Shown: positions 8,769 through 19,068 of the stretch, piece by piece
How the letters are laid out: every line of letters starts with the position of its first letter
Position numbering within the stretch: the stretch's first letter is position 1
Assembly (NCBI RefSeq): GCF_024807615.1
Contig: NZ_JANUCJ010000002.1
Coordinates: forward strand, 620,001 to 684,000
Reading direction: 5' to 3'
DNA length: 64,000 bases
Origin: Tsukamurella ocularis
Lineage (GTDB): Bacteria; Actinomycetota; Actinomycetes; Mycobacteriales; Mycobacteriaceae
The notes under the pieces: model-generated
What the model was told of the DNA's origin: nothing
Databases searched by the model: none
The model's input: only the letters and a program-made list of their open reading frames with translations
Position numbers and translations under genes: made by a program

Positions 8769-8976
8769 GGGGTCAGCATAGCGCCCAGGTGCCGCCGATA
8801 CCGCCTTCCCACCATCTCTGAACTGGTCATTCGTCCCACATCGGCACATTTTCATCCCCCGGCCGCGGCGCTCCAACCTTCACCGCTTGACGACTGTTGA
8901 TATCGCACAGTGAACCAACACATACCGGGGTGTCGTGAGTGTGGTGAATCACGCCCAACCGTGATTGACTCTTCCG

Positions 8977-9708
8977 GTGAATGTGATCGGTGAGCTGCGC
9001 GCAGCCGGATGCGCCTTCGCCGAACGCGAGGCCGAACTGCTGGAAGACGCGGCGGCATCCGAGCCCGACCTGGAAGCTCTTGTCCGGCGCCGGTGCGCGG
9101 GCGAGCCCCTGGAACACCTGCTCGGCTGGGTCGAGTTCCGCGGGCGCCGGCTGATCGTCGGTCCCGGTGTCTTCGTCCCCCGGCGACGGACCGAGCTGCT
9201 GTCCGAGCTCGCCGATGGTGGGGGTGTCCTCGTCGAGCTGTGCTGCGGCGCCGGGCCGATCGTGGCGACCGCCGCCGCCGCGAAGACCTACGCCGCGGAC
9301 ATCGATCGCACCGCCGCCGAGTACGCCGCGCGCAACGCCCCGGAGGCGACCGTCCTCGTCGGCGACCTGTTCAGCCCGCTCCCCGGAGTGCTGCGCGGGA
9401 CCGTCGACGTGATCGCGGCGAACGCGCCCTACGTGCCCACCGCAGCGATCCGGACGATGCCGCCGGAGGCCCGTGACAACGAGCCGCACCGAGCTCTGGA
9501 CGGAGGACCGGACGGCCTGACCCTGCACCGCCGGATCGCGATGGACGCACCGCTCTGGCTACGTCCCGGTGGCCGGGTGCTCATCGAGACAGGGCGCCAG
9601 CAAGCCACGTACACGGTGGCCGCGCTGCGCACCGTCGGCCTCGACACGCACATCGAGATCGACGATGAGCGGCAGGCCACCGTCGCCGTGGGAGTCAAGC
9701 CGTCCTGA
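8977..9708 (+). CDS. HemK/PrmC-like SAM-dependent methyltransferase with NAPY motif
   Basis: A protein of about 243 residues of the N5-glutamine methyltransferase family. SAM-binding motif I is VLVELCCGAGPIVATAA (about residues 84-100). The catalytic tetrapeptide is NAPY (AANAPYVP) where PrmC/HemK has NPPY. It has a shortened N-terminal domain. The substitution in the glutamine-binding loop makes the substrate uncertain; release-factor methylation is not assured. Start is unclear: GTG at 8977 or 8983, or TTG at 8965. A 7-bp inverted repeat lies just upstream (8946-8968). Confidence 0.75.
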   Translation: MNVIGELRAAGCAFAEREAELLEDAAASEPDLEALVRRRCAGEPLEHLLGWVEFRGRRLIVGPGVFVPRRRTELLSELADGGGVLVELCCGAGPIVATAAAAKTYAADIDRTAAEYAARNAPEATVLVGDLFSPLPGVLRGTVDVIAANAPYVPTAAIRTMPPEARDNEPHRALDGGPDGLTLHRRIAMDAPLWLRPGGRVLIETGRQQATYTVAALRTVGLDTHIEIDDERQATVAVGVKPS

Positions 9709-9783
9709 TGCCGCGCCCCGGCAGCGCGCTCTGGTGCGGCGTCGGGACAGACCGCGTCAGGACACCGGGGCCCGGTGCACCGA

Positions 9784-10815
9784 CTACTTCGTGTCGGAGT
9801 CCGAAGGCACGTCCGACGACACCTGCTCCCGGGCACCGTCGCGCTTGGACTTGATCAGCGAGGCGACAGTGGTGATCACCAGAACGCCCAGGATGACCGA
9901 CAGCGACAGGCCGGTGGAGATCTCCGGCACCGCCAGGTGCTCGCCACCGTTGATGAAGGGCAACGTGTTCTCGTGCAGCGCGTGCAGCACCAGCTTCACG
10001 CCGATGAAGCCGAGCACTATCGACAGGCCGTACGACAGGTACACCAGGCGATCGAGCAGGCCGCCGATGAGGAAGTACAGCTGGCGGAGGCCCATCAGCG
10101 CGAAGGCGTTCGCCATGAACACCAGGTAGGGCTCCTGGGTGAGACCGTAGATCGCGGGGATCGAATCGAGCGCGAACAGCACGTCGGTGAACCCGATGAC
10201 CACCAGCGCCAGCAGCAGCGGGGTGGCGACCTTCTTACCGTCGACCTTGGTGATCAGCTTGTCACCATCGTAGGTCTCGGTGGTGGGGACGATCTTCTTG
10301 AACAGCGCGGCGACGCGGCCCTCGCGCTCCTTCTCGTCCTCGACCGGGCCTTCGGGCGACGAAGCCTCCTTGACCAGCTTGATCGCGGTGTACAGCAGGA
10401 ACGCGCCGAAGATGTAGAACACCCAGGAGTAGGTCGAGATCGCGGCGGCACCCACGGCGATGAAGCCGGCACGCATCACCAGAGCCATGACGATGCCGAT
10501 CAGCAGCACCTTCTGCTGGTAGATCCGGGGCACCGCGAACTTCGCCATGATGATGACGAAGACGAAGAGGTTGTCGACGGAGAGGGCCTTCTCGGTGACG
10601 AAGCCGGCGAAGAACTCCCCGCCGTACCGCGGCCCGGAGACCGCCCAGACGCCGATGCCGAAGAGGATCGCGATGCTGATGTACACCGCGGACCAGAAGC
10701 CGGATTCCTTCAGCGAGGGTTCGTGCGGCGTGCGCACGTGACTGAAGAAGTCGAAAACGAAGAGGCCGAGAACGACCAGGATCGAGACGATCCAGACGAC
10801 GGCGGAAACCTGCAT
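9784..10815 (-). CDS. TerC-family membrane protein (probable Mn2+ exporter)
   Basis: A 343-residue multi-spanning membrane protein of the TerC/Alx family, with about eight transmembrane segments and a charged cytoplasmic loop around residues 180-220. Family motifs are EKALSVDNLFVFVIIM (acidic VDN motif in the membrane, about residue 80) and DVLFALDSIPAIYGLT (about residue 215), the paired acidic residues of TerC. Alx-type members export manganese. ATG at 10815 has GGAGG 8 bases upstream; an in-frame GTG at 10824 overlaps that site. Expression is probably controlled by the riboswitch directly upstream. Confidence 0.9.
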   Translation of the reverse strand: MQVSAVVWIVSILVVLGLFVFDFFSHVRTPHEPSLKESGFWSAVYISIAILFGIGVWAVSGPRYGGEFFAGFVTEKALSVDNLFVFVIIMAKFAVPRIYQQKVLLIGIVMALVMRAGFIAVGAAAISTYSWVFYIFGAFLLYTAIKLVKEASSPEGPVEDEKEREGRVAALFKKIVPTTETYDGDKLITKVDGKKVATPLLLALVVIGFTDVLFALDSIPAIYGLTQEPYLVFMANAFALMGLRQLYFLIGGLLDRLVYLSYGLSIVLGFIGVKLVLHALHENTLPFINGGEHLAVPEISTGLSLSVILGVLVITTVASLIKSKRDGAREQVSSDVPSDSDTK

Positions 10816-10822
10816 TGCATAC

Positions 10823-10945
10823 ACCTCCGGTACAGATCCGGAGGTCTCTCCCGACCCGGACTGCGGGTCCGGCGTGCCCGGGTGGATATCGATCCACCGT
10901 GCTGACGTTCACGCCGCGAGCGGGATACTCCCCTCACACATGCAT
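10823..10945 (-). promoter_or_regulatory. yybP-ykoY-type manganese riboswitch before terC
   Basis: Read on the minus strand, the leader has the conserved yybP-ykoY parts in order: GAGGGGAGTA (10935-10926), CGTCAGCACGG, hairpins TGGAT/ATCCA and CCGGAC/GTCCGG, then GGGAGAGACCTCC. The last element can pair with the 5' GAGG to close helix P1. Alternatively ACCTCCGG (10845-10838) pairs perfectly with CCGGAGGT (10830-10823), which contains the terC ribosome site. The two pairings exclude each other, so Mn2+ binding would free translation. A TACAGT hexamer at 10956-10951 is a likely -10 element. Family recognition is from memory of the consensus. Confidence 0.8.
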
Positions 10946-10956
10946 GCAGGACTGTA

Positions 10957-13596
10957 TCAGAAGTCCGGTTCGTCCACTTCCTGAGCGACGTCGCCGCCCC
11001 GCAGCACCAGCAGTAGGCCGGGCAGCTCGTCGGGCGTCACGAGCACGTCGCGCGCCTTGGAACCCTCCGACGGCCCGACGATGTCGCGGGTCTCCATGAG
11101 ATCCATCAGGCGGCCGGCCTTCGCGAAGCCGACACGGAGCTTGCGCTGCAGCATCGAGGTCGAGCCGAACTGCGACGACACGACCAACTCCACGGCCTGC
11201 AGGAAGACGTCCAGGTCGTCGCCGATGTCGGGGTCGACGTCCTTCTTCTCGACCTTGGTCTCGGTGACCCCGTTGGCGTACTCCGGCTCGGCCTGGTTGC
11301 GTACGAAGTCGACGACGGAGGTGATCTCCTCGTCGGTGATGAACGCGCCCTGCATGCGGGTCGACTTGCCGCCCATCGGCAGGAACAGCGCGTCGCCCAT
11401 GCCGATCAGCTTCTCGGCTCCGGGCTGGTCGAGGATGACCCGCGAGTCCGTCAGCGAGCTGGTCGCGAAGGCCAGACGGGACGGAACGTTGGTCTTGATC
11501 AGGCCGGTGACGACGTCCACGGACGGCCGCTGCGTGGCGAGCACCAGGTGGATGCCGGCGGCGCGGGCCTTCTGCGTGATCCGGACGATCGCCTCCTCGA
11601 CATCGCGCGGCGCGGTCATCATGAGGTCGGCGAGCTCGTCGACGATCGCCACGATGTACGGGTACGGCCGGTACACGCGCTCGCTGCCGAGCGGCGTGGT
11701 GATCTCGCCGGACTTCACCTTCCGGTTGAAGTCGTCGATGTGACGCACGCGCGAGGCCTGCATGTCCTTGTACCGCTGCTCCATCTCCTCGACCAACCAG
11801 GACAGCGCCGCGGCGGCCTTCTTGGGGTCGGTGATGATGGGCGTGATGAGGTGCGGGATGCCCTCGTAAGGGGTCAGCTCGACCATCTTCGGGTCGATGA
11901 GGATCATCCGCACCTCGTCGGGCGTGGCGCGCGCGAGCAGCGAGACGAGCATCGAGTTCACGAAGCTCGACTTGCCGGAGCCCGTCGAACCGGCGACCAG
12001 CAGGTGGGGCATCTTGGCGAGGTTGGCATTGACCATCTCGCCCTCGATGTCCTTGCCGAGGCCGATGACCAGCGGATGCGTGTCCTTGCGCGTGTTATCG
12101 GCGGCCAGCACGTCGGCCAGGCGGACCATCTCGCGGTCGGTGTTGGGCACCTCGATGCCCACGGCCGACTTGCCGGGGATCGGTGCCAGCAGGCGGACGT
12201 TGTCCGTCGCCACCGCGTAGGAGATGTTGCGGTGCAGCTGGGTGACCTTCTCGACCTTGACGCCGGGGCCGAGCTCGAGCTCGTACCGCGTGACCGTCGG
12301 GCCGCGGGTGTAACCGGTGACGGCCGCGTCGATCTTGAACTGCTCCATGACGCCGGTGATCGCGTCGATCATGGCGTCGTTCGCGCTGGTCCCCGCCTTG
12401 GCCGGCTCTCCCTCGATGAGCAGGTCGGCGGGCGGCAGGATGTAATCCTCACTGTCGATGGTCCGCGCGACGGTGAACTCGGTCGCCTTCGGCGCGGGCG
12501 GCGGTGTGTGGTCCTTCACCACCGCGGCGCGGCGCGGCTTCGGCGCCGGAGGCACCTCGACAGTCGGCTCGTCCGACGGGGCCGGCTCGGGCGTGATCGG
12601 TGCGGTCACCTGGTCCGACGGTGCCGGCTCCTCCGCCTCGGCGGCCTTGCGGCGGCGGGACCGCTTCGGCGGCTCCGGGTCGGCGGGGTAGTTGTCGTAT
12701 GGGTCGCCGTAGGGCGTCAGTGCGCGGGTCGCGGTGTCGCCGCGACCCGAATCGAAGTCGGCGAAGGGCGAGTCGAGATCCTCGTCGTCGAGCGGCCCCT
12801 CGTCGCCGTACTGCTCGCTCATGTCGACGCCGAAGTAGAACTTGAGCCGGTCGACGATCTCCCGCACCGTCATGCCGCTGACCAGGAGCAGGCCGAACAG
12901 CGCGACCAGGACCAGCAGCGGCACGGAGATCCACGCCGTGAAACCGTCGGTGAGCGGCCCGCCGACGACGTACCCGAGGTAGCCGCCGGCGGCGGCGCGG
13001 TCGTCGAAGGTCGACGGTCCGCCGGACGCGATGTGCAACAGACCCAGGAAGGGCAGCACGATGAGGGCGGAGCCGACGCGATGCCGCACGTGCGCCGACG
13101 GGTTGTCAGGGCGGCGCATCATGATCACACCGAGGGCGATGGCGAGCGGCGGGACCAGCACGGCGAACCAGCCGACCACGGCGCGGACGCCGGTCGAGAA
13201 GAACGAGCCGACGGGCCCGCCTGCGTCGAAGTAGAGGGCCGCGCCGAGGATGATCGCGACGGCGAACAGGGCGAGCGCGAGACCGTCGCGCGAGTGCGTG
13301 GGCTTCGGGACCACGACCTCACCGGTGGCGGCGGGCGCGGGCTCGACCTCGGCAGACCGACTTCCGGTGCGCACGGCGCCACCGATGCCCTTGGCCAGCA
13401 GTTTCCAGCCGGCACCCAGGCCGCGCGCCACTCCCCCACCGGCGCCCGAGGCGGCCTTGGGGGCCGCGGCCTGCTTGCCGCGGGTGCGCGGCGCGGCCTG
13501 TCGGCTGCGGGTCGGGCTCGCGGCGCGGCTGGTGCGGGTACTCCCGGAACGGGAGCTCGCGCCGCCGCGCGCGCGGGTGGTGGTCTTCGATGCCAT
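10957..13596 (-). CDS. ftsK: DNA translocase FtsK
   Basis: An 879-residue FtsK/SpoIIIE ATPase that pumps chromosome DNA at the division septum. Layout: basic low-complexity N-terminus (1-85), four transmembrane segments (about 100-260), acidic/Pro-rich linker (to about 400), motor with Walker [14 protein letters not shown] and Walker [12 protein letters not shown], and a C-terminal gamma winged-helix domain ([20 protein letters not shown]). ATG at 13596 lacks a Shine-Dalgarno; TAGACT sits 6 bases upstream, fitting a leaderless message. Position matches Rv2748c. Confidence 0.95.
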   Translation of the reverse strand: MASKTTTRARGGASSRSGSTRTSRAASPTRSRQAAPRTRGKQAAAPKAASGAGGGVARGLGAGWKLLAKGIGGAVRTGSRSAEVEPAPAATGEVVVPKPTHSRDGLALALFAVAIILGAALYFDAGGPVGSFFSTGVRAVVGWFAVLVPPLAIALGVIMMRRPDNPSAHVRHRVGSALIVLPFLGLLHIASGGPSTFDDRAAAGGYLGYVVGGPLTDGFTAWISVPLLVLVALFGLLLVSGMTVREIVDRLKFYFGVDMSEQYGDEGPLDDEDLDSPFADFDSGRGDTATRALTPYGDPYDNYPADPEPPKRSRRRKAAEAEEPAPSDQVTAPITPEPAPSDEPTVEVPPAPKPRRAAVVKDHTPPPAPKATEFTVARTIDSEDYILPPADLLIEGEPAKAGTSANDAMIDAITGVMEQFKIDAAVTGYTRGPTVTRYELELGPGVKVEKVTQLHRNISYAVATDNVRLLAPIPGKSAVGIEVPNTDREMVRLADVLAADNTRKDTHPLVIGLGKDIEGEMVNANLAKMPHLLVAGSTGSGKSSFVNSMLVSLLARATPDEVRMILIDPKMVELTPYEGIPHLITPIITDPKKAAAALSWLVEEMEQRYKDMQASRVRHIDDFNRKVKSGEITTPLGSERVYRPYPYIVAIVDELADLMMTAPRDVEEAIVRITQKARAAGIHLVLATQRPSVDVVTGLIKTNVPSRLAFATSSLTDSRVILDQPGAEKLIGMGDALFLPMGGKSTRMQGAFITDEEITSVVDFVRNQAEPEYANGVTETKVEKKDVDPDIGDDLDVFLQAVELVVSSQFGSTSMLQRKLRVGFAKAGRLMDLMETRDIVGPSEGSKARDVLVTPDELPGLLLVLRGGDVAQEVDEPDF

Positions 13597-13670
13597 GGGG
13601 GCAGTCTATCGACAATAACCCCATCCGTATCAAGTGCCACACATGTAACAGCAGGACCAACGGCGGGTCG

Positions 13671-14288
13671 TCAGAGCGAACGCACCACCGAACCGAGCAG
13701 ATCGATGTCGCCGTCGGACCCTTCGAACGTGACCAACGCCTCGTCACGGCCGAACGCCCACATCGCGACCTCGCCGATCGCGCCGATCACCGCGACCTCG
13801 GGCCCGCGCCCCGCAGCGGCGACGGTGCCCTCCTCGGTCGTAAGGCTGACCCGCAGCGGAGCGCCCCGCAGCGTGAGCCGTGCGATCCGCGCGACGACGT
13901 CGTGGAGGCCGCGCTCGACCCGTTTGTCGAGCACCCGCGGCGTCCATCCCGGCGCGGCCCGCCGGATGTCCTCGGTGTGCACGAAGTACTCACCGAGGTT
14001 CGCCTGTTCGTCCACGAGGCGCAGGGGCGAGAGTCGGGGCGGGCCGCCCGCAACGCTGTCGAGCAGGGCGCCGAACGGGCGGGCAGCGATCTGCGTCTGC
14101 ACCCGCTCCGTGTACCCGGCGAGCGGCCGGACGAGAATGCCCGCCATCGCGTCGGGACGCCCCTCGCGCAGGATGAGGTGCGCGAGCAGCTCCCGGACGG
14201 TCCACTCGCCGCAGAGCGTCGGGGCGTCAGGACCGGCGGCGCGCGCCGCCTCGACGAGGGCGGCGCGTTCACTCCGAGCAGGCTTCAC
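13671..14288 (-). CDS. TIGR03085-type protein (mycothiol-dependent/DinB-like superfamily)
   Basis: A 205-residue protein resembling the actinobacterial TIGR03085 family, related to mycothiol-dependent maleylpyruvate isomerases. It has the N-terminal helix SERAALVEAARAAGPDAPTL, then CGEWTVRELLAHLILREGRP and NLGEYFVHTEDIRRA; the conserved His residues of these last two segments match metal ligands of the fold. Function unknown. GTG at 14288 has TAGGGT 7 bases upstream and no ribosome site, which favours it over the in-frame GTG at 14297. Confidence 0.7.
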   Translation of the reverse strand: MKPARSERAALVEAARAAGPDAPTLCGEWTVRELLAHLILREGRPDAMAGILVRPLAGYTERVQTQIAARPFGALLDSVAGGPPRLSPLRLVDEQANLGEYFVHTEDIRRAAPGWTPRVLDKRVERGLHDVVARIARLTLRGAPLRVSLTTEEGTVAAAGRGPEVAVIGAIGEVAMWAFGRDEALVTFEGSDGDIDLLGSVVRSL

Positions 14289-14374
14289 ACGGGCCACCCT
14301 AGACCCGTCCGGCGGGGTGCCGCAGCGCACGCCAGGACACCTGTACTTCGTACTGAAATCAAAACGAAGTGTCC

Positions 14375-14387
14375 TATACTTCACCGC
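14375..14387 (+). promoter_or_regulatory. Leaderless promoter -10 for the secreted-protein pair
   Basis: A near-consensus TATACT (14375-14380) ends 7 bases before the ATG at 14388. The region 14340-14387 is AT-rich relative to its surroundings and has no Shine-Dalgarno, so transcription should start at or next to the start codon. Confidence 0.65.
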
Positions 14388-14993
14388 ATGATCGCGAACT
14401 CGACGACGACGTCCCGCCGCACGCGCTGCGTCTCGGCCGCTGCCCTCCTCGCCGCTCTCGCAGCTGGTGGCACGGCCCTTGCCCCGGCTGCCTCCGCCGC
14501 CCCGGTGGGCCTGAACCTCGTCCTCACGAAGGCCGAGTTTCCCGCCGGGTCGAACGACTACCGCACCGGCAAGCCCGTGGTGTCGAAGCTGACCGCGGGC
14601 GACAACCCGTCGCCGGCCTGCACCGCGGCCACCGAGCGGGTCAACCGCGCCTCCGCCGGCGCGCAGGGCTTCAGCGCGACGGCCCGCAACGGCTACTCGC
14701 TCATGCTCACCTCCGTCGTCGCTCCCCCGCAGGCCTCAGTGTGGCGGGCCGCGACCCAGGCCTGCAGCGGCCCCGTCGCCGAGCTCCCCGTCCCCGGAGA
14801 CCTCGCGCGCTACAACCCCGTCGTACTCACCTACCGCGACGGCGAGCGCATCCAGGCCGTCGAGGGCGTCGCCGACGTCGCCGGTCGCACCGTCGACGTG
14901 TACGTGGGCGGCCTCAGCGAGACCCCCGCGAACACCGCCCGCTTCTGGCAGGTCTTCCGCGCGCAGATCCAGAAGGTCGAGACGGCGCGCTGA
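14388..14993 (+). CDS. Secreted protein of unknown function, first of a tandem pair
   Basis: A 201-residue exported protein. Signal peptide: basic n-region (TTSRRTRC), hydrophobic core SAAALLAALAAGGTALAP, likely cleavage after ASAA near residue 38. The mature part begins with an LTKAEFPAGSNDY segment, holds two Cys residues that could form a disulfide, and ends FWQVFRAQIQKVE. That start and end recur in the next gene, so the two are paralogues. It resembles small extracellular mycobacterial sensor-type or lipoprotein-like domains, but I do not recognise the family. Confidence 0.75.
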   Translation: MIANSTTTSRRTRCVSAAALLAALAAGGTALAPAASAAPVGLNLVLTKAEFPAGSNDYRTGKPVVSKLTAGDNPSPACTAATERVNRASAGAQGFSATARNGYSLMLTSVVAPPQASVWRAATQACSGPVAELPVPGDLARYNPVVLTYRDGERIQAVEGVADVAGRTVDVYVGGLSETPANTARFWQVFRAQIQKVETAR

Positions 14994-15592
14994 TGCGCCC
15001 GCGCGACCTCCTCGCCGGGTCGACGGTGGCGGTCCTCGCCGCCGTCGGCCTTCCCGGCATCGCGCACGCGGCTCCGGTGAACACTGCGCAGGCCGTCCTG
15101 GCCGCGCATGAGTTCCCCGCGGGCACCACCGGCTACGAGGTGGAAACAGAGACGCTGACGTCGATCGGCGCCAGAGCAACCCCTGGAGCCGTCGACGACC
15201 CCTCTCCGTCCGCCTGTAGCCGGAACATCAGCCGGATGTTCGAGCGGATGGAAGGCGCCCGCGTCACCGAGGCGCGGGCGGTACGCGGGTCCACTCGTGT
15301 CGAGGCGGTGGTGCTGAACCGCCCGATGACCGCACTGATGACGGAGACCTTCCCGACCTGCGAAGCCACCCTTTTGCCGTCGGAACGGTCGGCCGTCCTC
15401 GCCGCTCCCCGGGATCTGGCACGACTGCGGCCGTTCATCTTCCGGGACAAGGACGAGCTCCAGGCGTGGGTCGACGTCCGCGGTGTCGCGATCAACGTCA
15501 CCGCTCGCGGGACGAACCGCTCGCCAGCGGACGCGGACGCCTTCTGGCAGACGCTGCACGCCCAGGTCGCGAAGGTCGAACGGCAGCCCTGA
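14993..15592 (+). CDS. Secreted protein of unknown function, second of a tandem pair
   Basis: A 199-residue exported paralogue of the gene before it. ATG at 14993 overlaps the preceding TGA by one base, so the two are translationally coupled. Signal peptide: MRPRDLLAG then a core through GLPGIAHA, cleavage near residue 27. Shared landmarks are LAAHEFPAGTTGY near the mature N-terminus, the two Cys residues, and FWQTLHAQVAKVE at the end. Overall similarity is low, so the duplication is old. Co-secretion as a heterodimer is possible but unproven. Confidence 0.75.
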   Translation: MRPRDLLAGSTVAVLAAVGLPGIAHAAPVNTAQAVLAAHEFPAGTTGYEVETETLTSIGARATPGAVDDPSPSACSRNISRMFERMEGARVTEARAVRGSTRVEAVVLNRPMTALMTETFPTCEATLLPSERSAVLAAPRDLARLRPFIFRDKDELQAWVDVRGVAINVTARGTNRSPADADAFWQTLHAQVAKVERQP

Positions 15593-15659
15593 CATCATCT
15601 TTCGAAGCGTTCTGCGATGTCCCACACTAGGAAACGTCGCAGAACGCTTCAGAAGATGT
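15593..15659. terminator. Bidirectional hairpin between convergent genes
   Basis: Arms gaagcgttctgcga (15604-15617) and tcgcagaacgcttc (15637-15650) match perfectly over 14 bp, with looser pairing beyond and a 19-base central loop. It fills the gap between the second secreted-protein gene and rnj, so termination in both directions is the simplest role. The long loop and imperfect outer arms also fit a protein-binding palindrome. Confidence 0.65.
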
Positions 15660-15662
15660 GCG

Positions 15663-17645
15663 CTACTCCCCCACCACGATCACCGTGGGGACGATCATCG
15701 GCCGCCGCCGGTAGGCCTTGTCGACCCAGCGGCCCACGGCCCGTCGAACGCCCTGCGCGATGCGGTGCGCCTCCTTGACCCCTTCGGCAGCGAGGTCGGC
15801 GATCACGTCCTCGACGATCTGCTCCGCCTCCTTGAGCGCGGTCGGATCGTCGGAGAAGCCGCGACCGGAGACCTCGGGCTTGGTGACGGCGTTGCCCCGC
15901 TCGTCGATCGCGACAGTGATGGCGATGAAGCCGCCTTCGCCGAGGACGAGGCGGTCCGACAGCGTCGACTCGCCGACGTCGCCGACGGACGAGCCGTCGA
16001 CGTAGACGTGGCCGACGGGCACCTGTCCGACGATCTTCGCGACGCCGCCGACGAGGTCCACCACCACGCCGTCCTCGGCGAGCATGATGCGGTCCTTCGG
16101 CACGCCGGTGGCCTCCGCGAGCGCGGCGTTGGCACGCAGGTGACGCCACTCGCCGTGCACGGGCATTGCGTTGCGCGGGCGCACCGCGTTGTAGAGGTAC
16201 AGCAGCTCGCCGGCGCTGGCGTGGCCGGAGACGTGGACCTTGGCGCTCTGCTGCGTGATCACCTTGGCGCCCAGCTTGGACAGCCCGTTGACCACCGCGA
16301 ACACCGAGTTCTCGTTGCCGGGGATGAGCGAGCTGGCGAGCACGACGAGGTCGTTCGGCGAGATGGTGATGTTGCGGTGCTCGCCGCGGGCCATGCGCGA
16401 GAGCGCGGCCAGGGGCTCGCCCTGCGATCCGGTGGAGATGAGCACGACGCGGTCGTCGGGCAGCGAGGCGGCGGTGTCGAGGTCGACCTCGACGCCCTCG
16501 GGCAGGTGCATGTAGCCCAGGTCCTGCGCGAGCGCCATGTTCCGCACCATCGACCGGCCGACGAAGGTGATTCGCCGGTTGTGGGCCATCGCGACCTCGG
16601 CGATCTGCTGGATGCGGTGCACGTGCGAGGCGAAGGACGCAACGATGACGCGGCCCTTGGCCCGCCCGATCACGTTGTCGAGCACCGGCCCGATCTCGCG
16701 TTCGGGAGTCACGAAGCCGGGGACCTCGGCGTTCGTGGAGTCCACGAGGAACAGGTCCACGCCCGCGTCGCCGAGCCGCGAGAAGCCCGCGAGGTCGGTG
16801 AGCCGGCCGTCGAGCGGCAGCTGGTCGAGCTTGATGTCACCTGTGTGCAGCGCCACCTGGCCGCCCGCGTGGATCGCGACGGCGATCGCGTCGGGGATCG
16901 AGTGGTTCACGGCGAAGTACTCGCACTCGAACGGCCCGTGACTGGTCGATTCGCCCTCGCGGACCTCTATCAGCTTGGGCCGCAGCCGGTGCTCGTCGCA
17001 CTTGGCCTTGACCAGCGCGAGCGTGAACTTAGCGCCCACAACGGGGATGTCGGGCCGCAGGCGCAGTAGGAAGGGCACCGCGCCGATGTGGTCCTCATGG
17101 CCGTGCGTGAGCACGATCGCCTCGACGTCCTTGATCCGGTCCTCGATGTATCGGAAGTCCGGGAGGATCAAGTCGACGCCGGGCTGCTGATCCTCGGGGA
17201 AGAGCACGCCGCAGTCGACGACGAGCAGCTTGCCGTCGTACTCGAAGACGGTCATGTTGCGACCGATCTCCTTGATGCCGCCGAGCGCGACGATGCGCAT
17301 GCCACCCTTGGGCAGCTTGGGCGGGGCGCCCAGCCGCTCCACTGCGGCCGACGGTGCCTTCTGCCCGCCCCCGCGCCGGCCCGCGCCGCCGCGGCGGTTG
17401 CCGCCGCCCTTCGGCGCGGCCTTCCGCGGCTGCTGCGTCTCGGCCTTAGCGGCCGGAGCCTTCGCCGCCGCCGTCGTTGCCGGAGCTTGCGTGGGCGGGG
17501 CCTGCACCGCCGGGGCGGTCGCGCTGTTCTGGGCCACGACCCGCGCCGCCGAGGTGGCGATCACCGGCTTGGGCTCCGCAGGCGGTCCCGCCTGCCGGGT
17601 GGCCTTTCGGCTCCGTCGGGCTCCGCCTGCTGCACCGTCGGTCAT
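15663..17645 (-). CDS. rnj: Ribonuclease J
   Basis: A 660-residue metallo-beta-lactamase/beta-CASP nuclease for mRNA decay and rRNA maturation (5' exo- and endonuclease in mycobacteria). The catalytic zinc motif HGHEDH is at residues 181-186; the CASP region and C-terminal RNase J domain follow. Residues 1-115 are a disordered Ala/Pro/Lys/Arg extension typical of actinobacterial members and likely to bind RNA or partners. The ATG lies 3 bp after the dapA stop, so the two are co-transcribed, as in Rv2753c-Rv2752c. Confidence 0.94.
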   Translation of the reverse strand: MTDGAAGGARRSRKATRQAGPPAEPKPVIATSAARVVAQNSATAPAVQAPPTQAPATTAAAKAPAAKAETQQPRKAAPKGGGNRRGGAGRRGGGQKAPSAAVERLGAPPKLPKGGMRIVALGGIKEIGRNMTVFEYDGKLLVVDCGVLFPEDQQPGVDLILPDFRYIEDRIKDVEAIVLTHGHEDHIGAVPFLLRLRPDIPVVGAKFTLALVKAKCDEHRLRPKLIEVREGESTSHGPFECEYFAVNHSIPDAIAVAIHAGGQVALHTGDIKLDQLPLDGRLTDLAGFSRLGDAGVDLFLVDSTNAEVPGFVTPEREIGPVLDNVIGRAKGRVIVASFASHVHRIQQIAEVAMAHNRRITFVGRSMVRNMALAQDLGYMHLPEGVEVDLDTAASLPDDRVVLISTGSQGEPLAALSRMARGEHRNITISPNDLVVLASSLIPGNENSVFAVVNGLSKLGAKVITQQSAKVHVSGHASAGELLYLYNAVRPRNAMPVHGEWRHLRANAALAEATGVPKDRIMLAEDGVVVDLVGGVAKIVGQVPVGHVYVDGSSVGDVGESTLSDRLVLGEGGFIAITVAIDERGNAVTKPEVSGRGFSDDPTALKEAEQIVEDVIADLAAEGVKEAHRIAQGVRRAVGRWVDKAYRRRPMIVPTVIVVGE

Positions 17646-17648
17646 TGT

Positions 17649-18590
<942 letters not shown>

Positions 18591-18597
18591 CTATTGG

Positions 18598-19068
18598 CTA
18601 GCGGTTGCGCCGGTAGGTCAGGTGCCGGTACCGCAGGCCCGACGAGGACTCGCGCCACGCCGCGTCCTCCTCCAGGACGAAGTCCTCGGGGATCGACGGT
18701 GCCGTCGTGTCGCCCTCGACGGTGGCGTCCACCTCGGTCACTGCGAGCAGGTCCGCGAGCGGCAGTGCCGCATCGTAGATCTCGCCGCCGCCGATCACCC
18801 ACACGTCACCGTCGGGGACGGCGAGGTCGTGCTGGACGACGGCACCGTCGGCGCGCCACGCCCGATCCCGCGTCACCACGATGTTCGTGCGCCCGGGGAG
18901 CGGGCGGAAGCGAGGCGGCAGGGAGTCCCAGGTGCGACGGCCCATCAGCACGGTGGCGCCGGCAGTGGTCTCGCGGAAGTACTTCATGTCCTCCGGGATG
19001 TGCCACGGGATCCCGCCGTCGGCACCGATCACTCCCCCGCGGGCCTGCGCCCAGATCAGGCCGATCAC
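18598..19068 (-). CDS. dfrA: Dihydrofolate reductase
   Basis: A 156-residue DHFR reducing dihydrofolate with NADPH, regenerating the folate used by ThyA. Motifs: IGLIWAQARGGVIGADGGIP (N-terminal substrate loop), an acidic residue in IPEDMKYF, GRRTWDSLP (NADPH site) and WVIGGGEIYDAALP. The GTG start at 19068 shares a base with the thyA TAG stop (TAGTG), giving tight coupling. The order thyA-dfrA is as in M. tuberculosis Rv2764c-Rv2763c. Confidence 0.94.
   Translation of the reverse strand: MIGLIWAQARGGVIGADGGIPWHIPEDMKYFRETTAGATVLMGRRTWDSLPPRFRPLPGRTNIVVTRDRAWRADGAVVQHDLAVPDGDVWVIGGGEIYDAALPLADLLAVTEVDATVEGDTTAPSIPEDFVLEEDAAWRESSSGLRYRHLTYRRNR

Noticed and set aside
8827-9528. Minus-strand gene opposite the HemK-like methyltransferase
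   Set aside because: The plus strand has SAM-binding and NAPY motifs; the minus frame has none.
11548-14391. Plus-strand frame of about 950 codons
   Set aside because: It is the complement of ftsK and the TIGR03085 gene. Its low-complexity His/Asp/Arg composition is typical of antisense frames in high-GC DNA.
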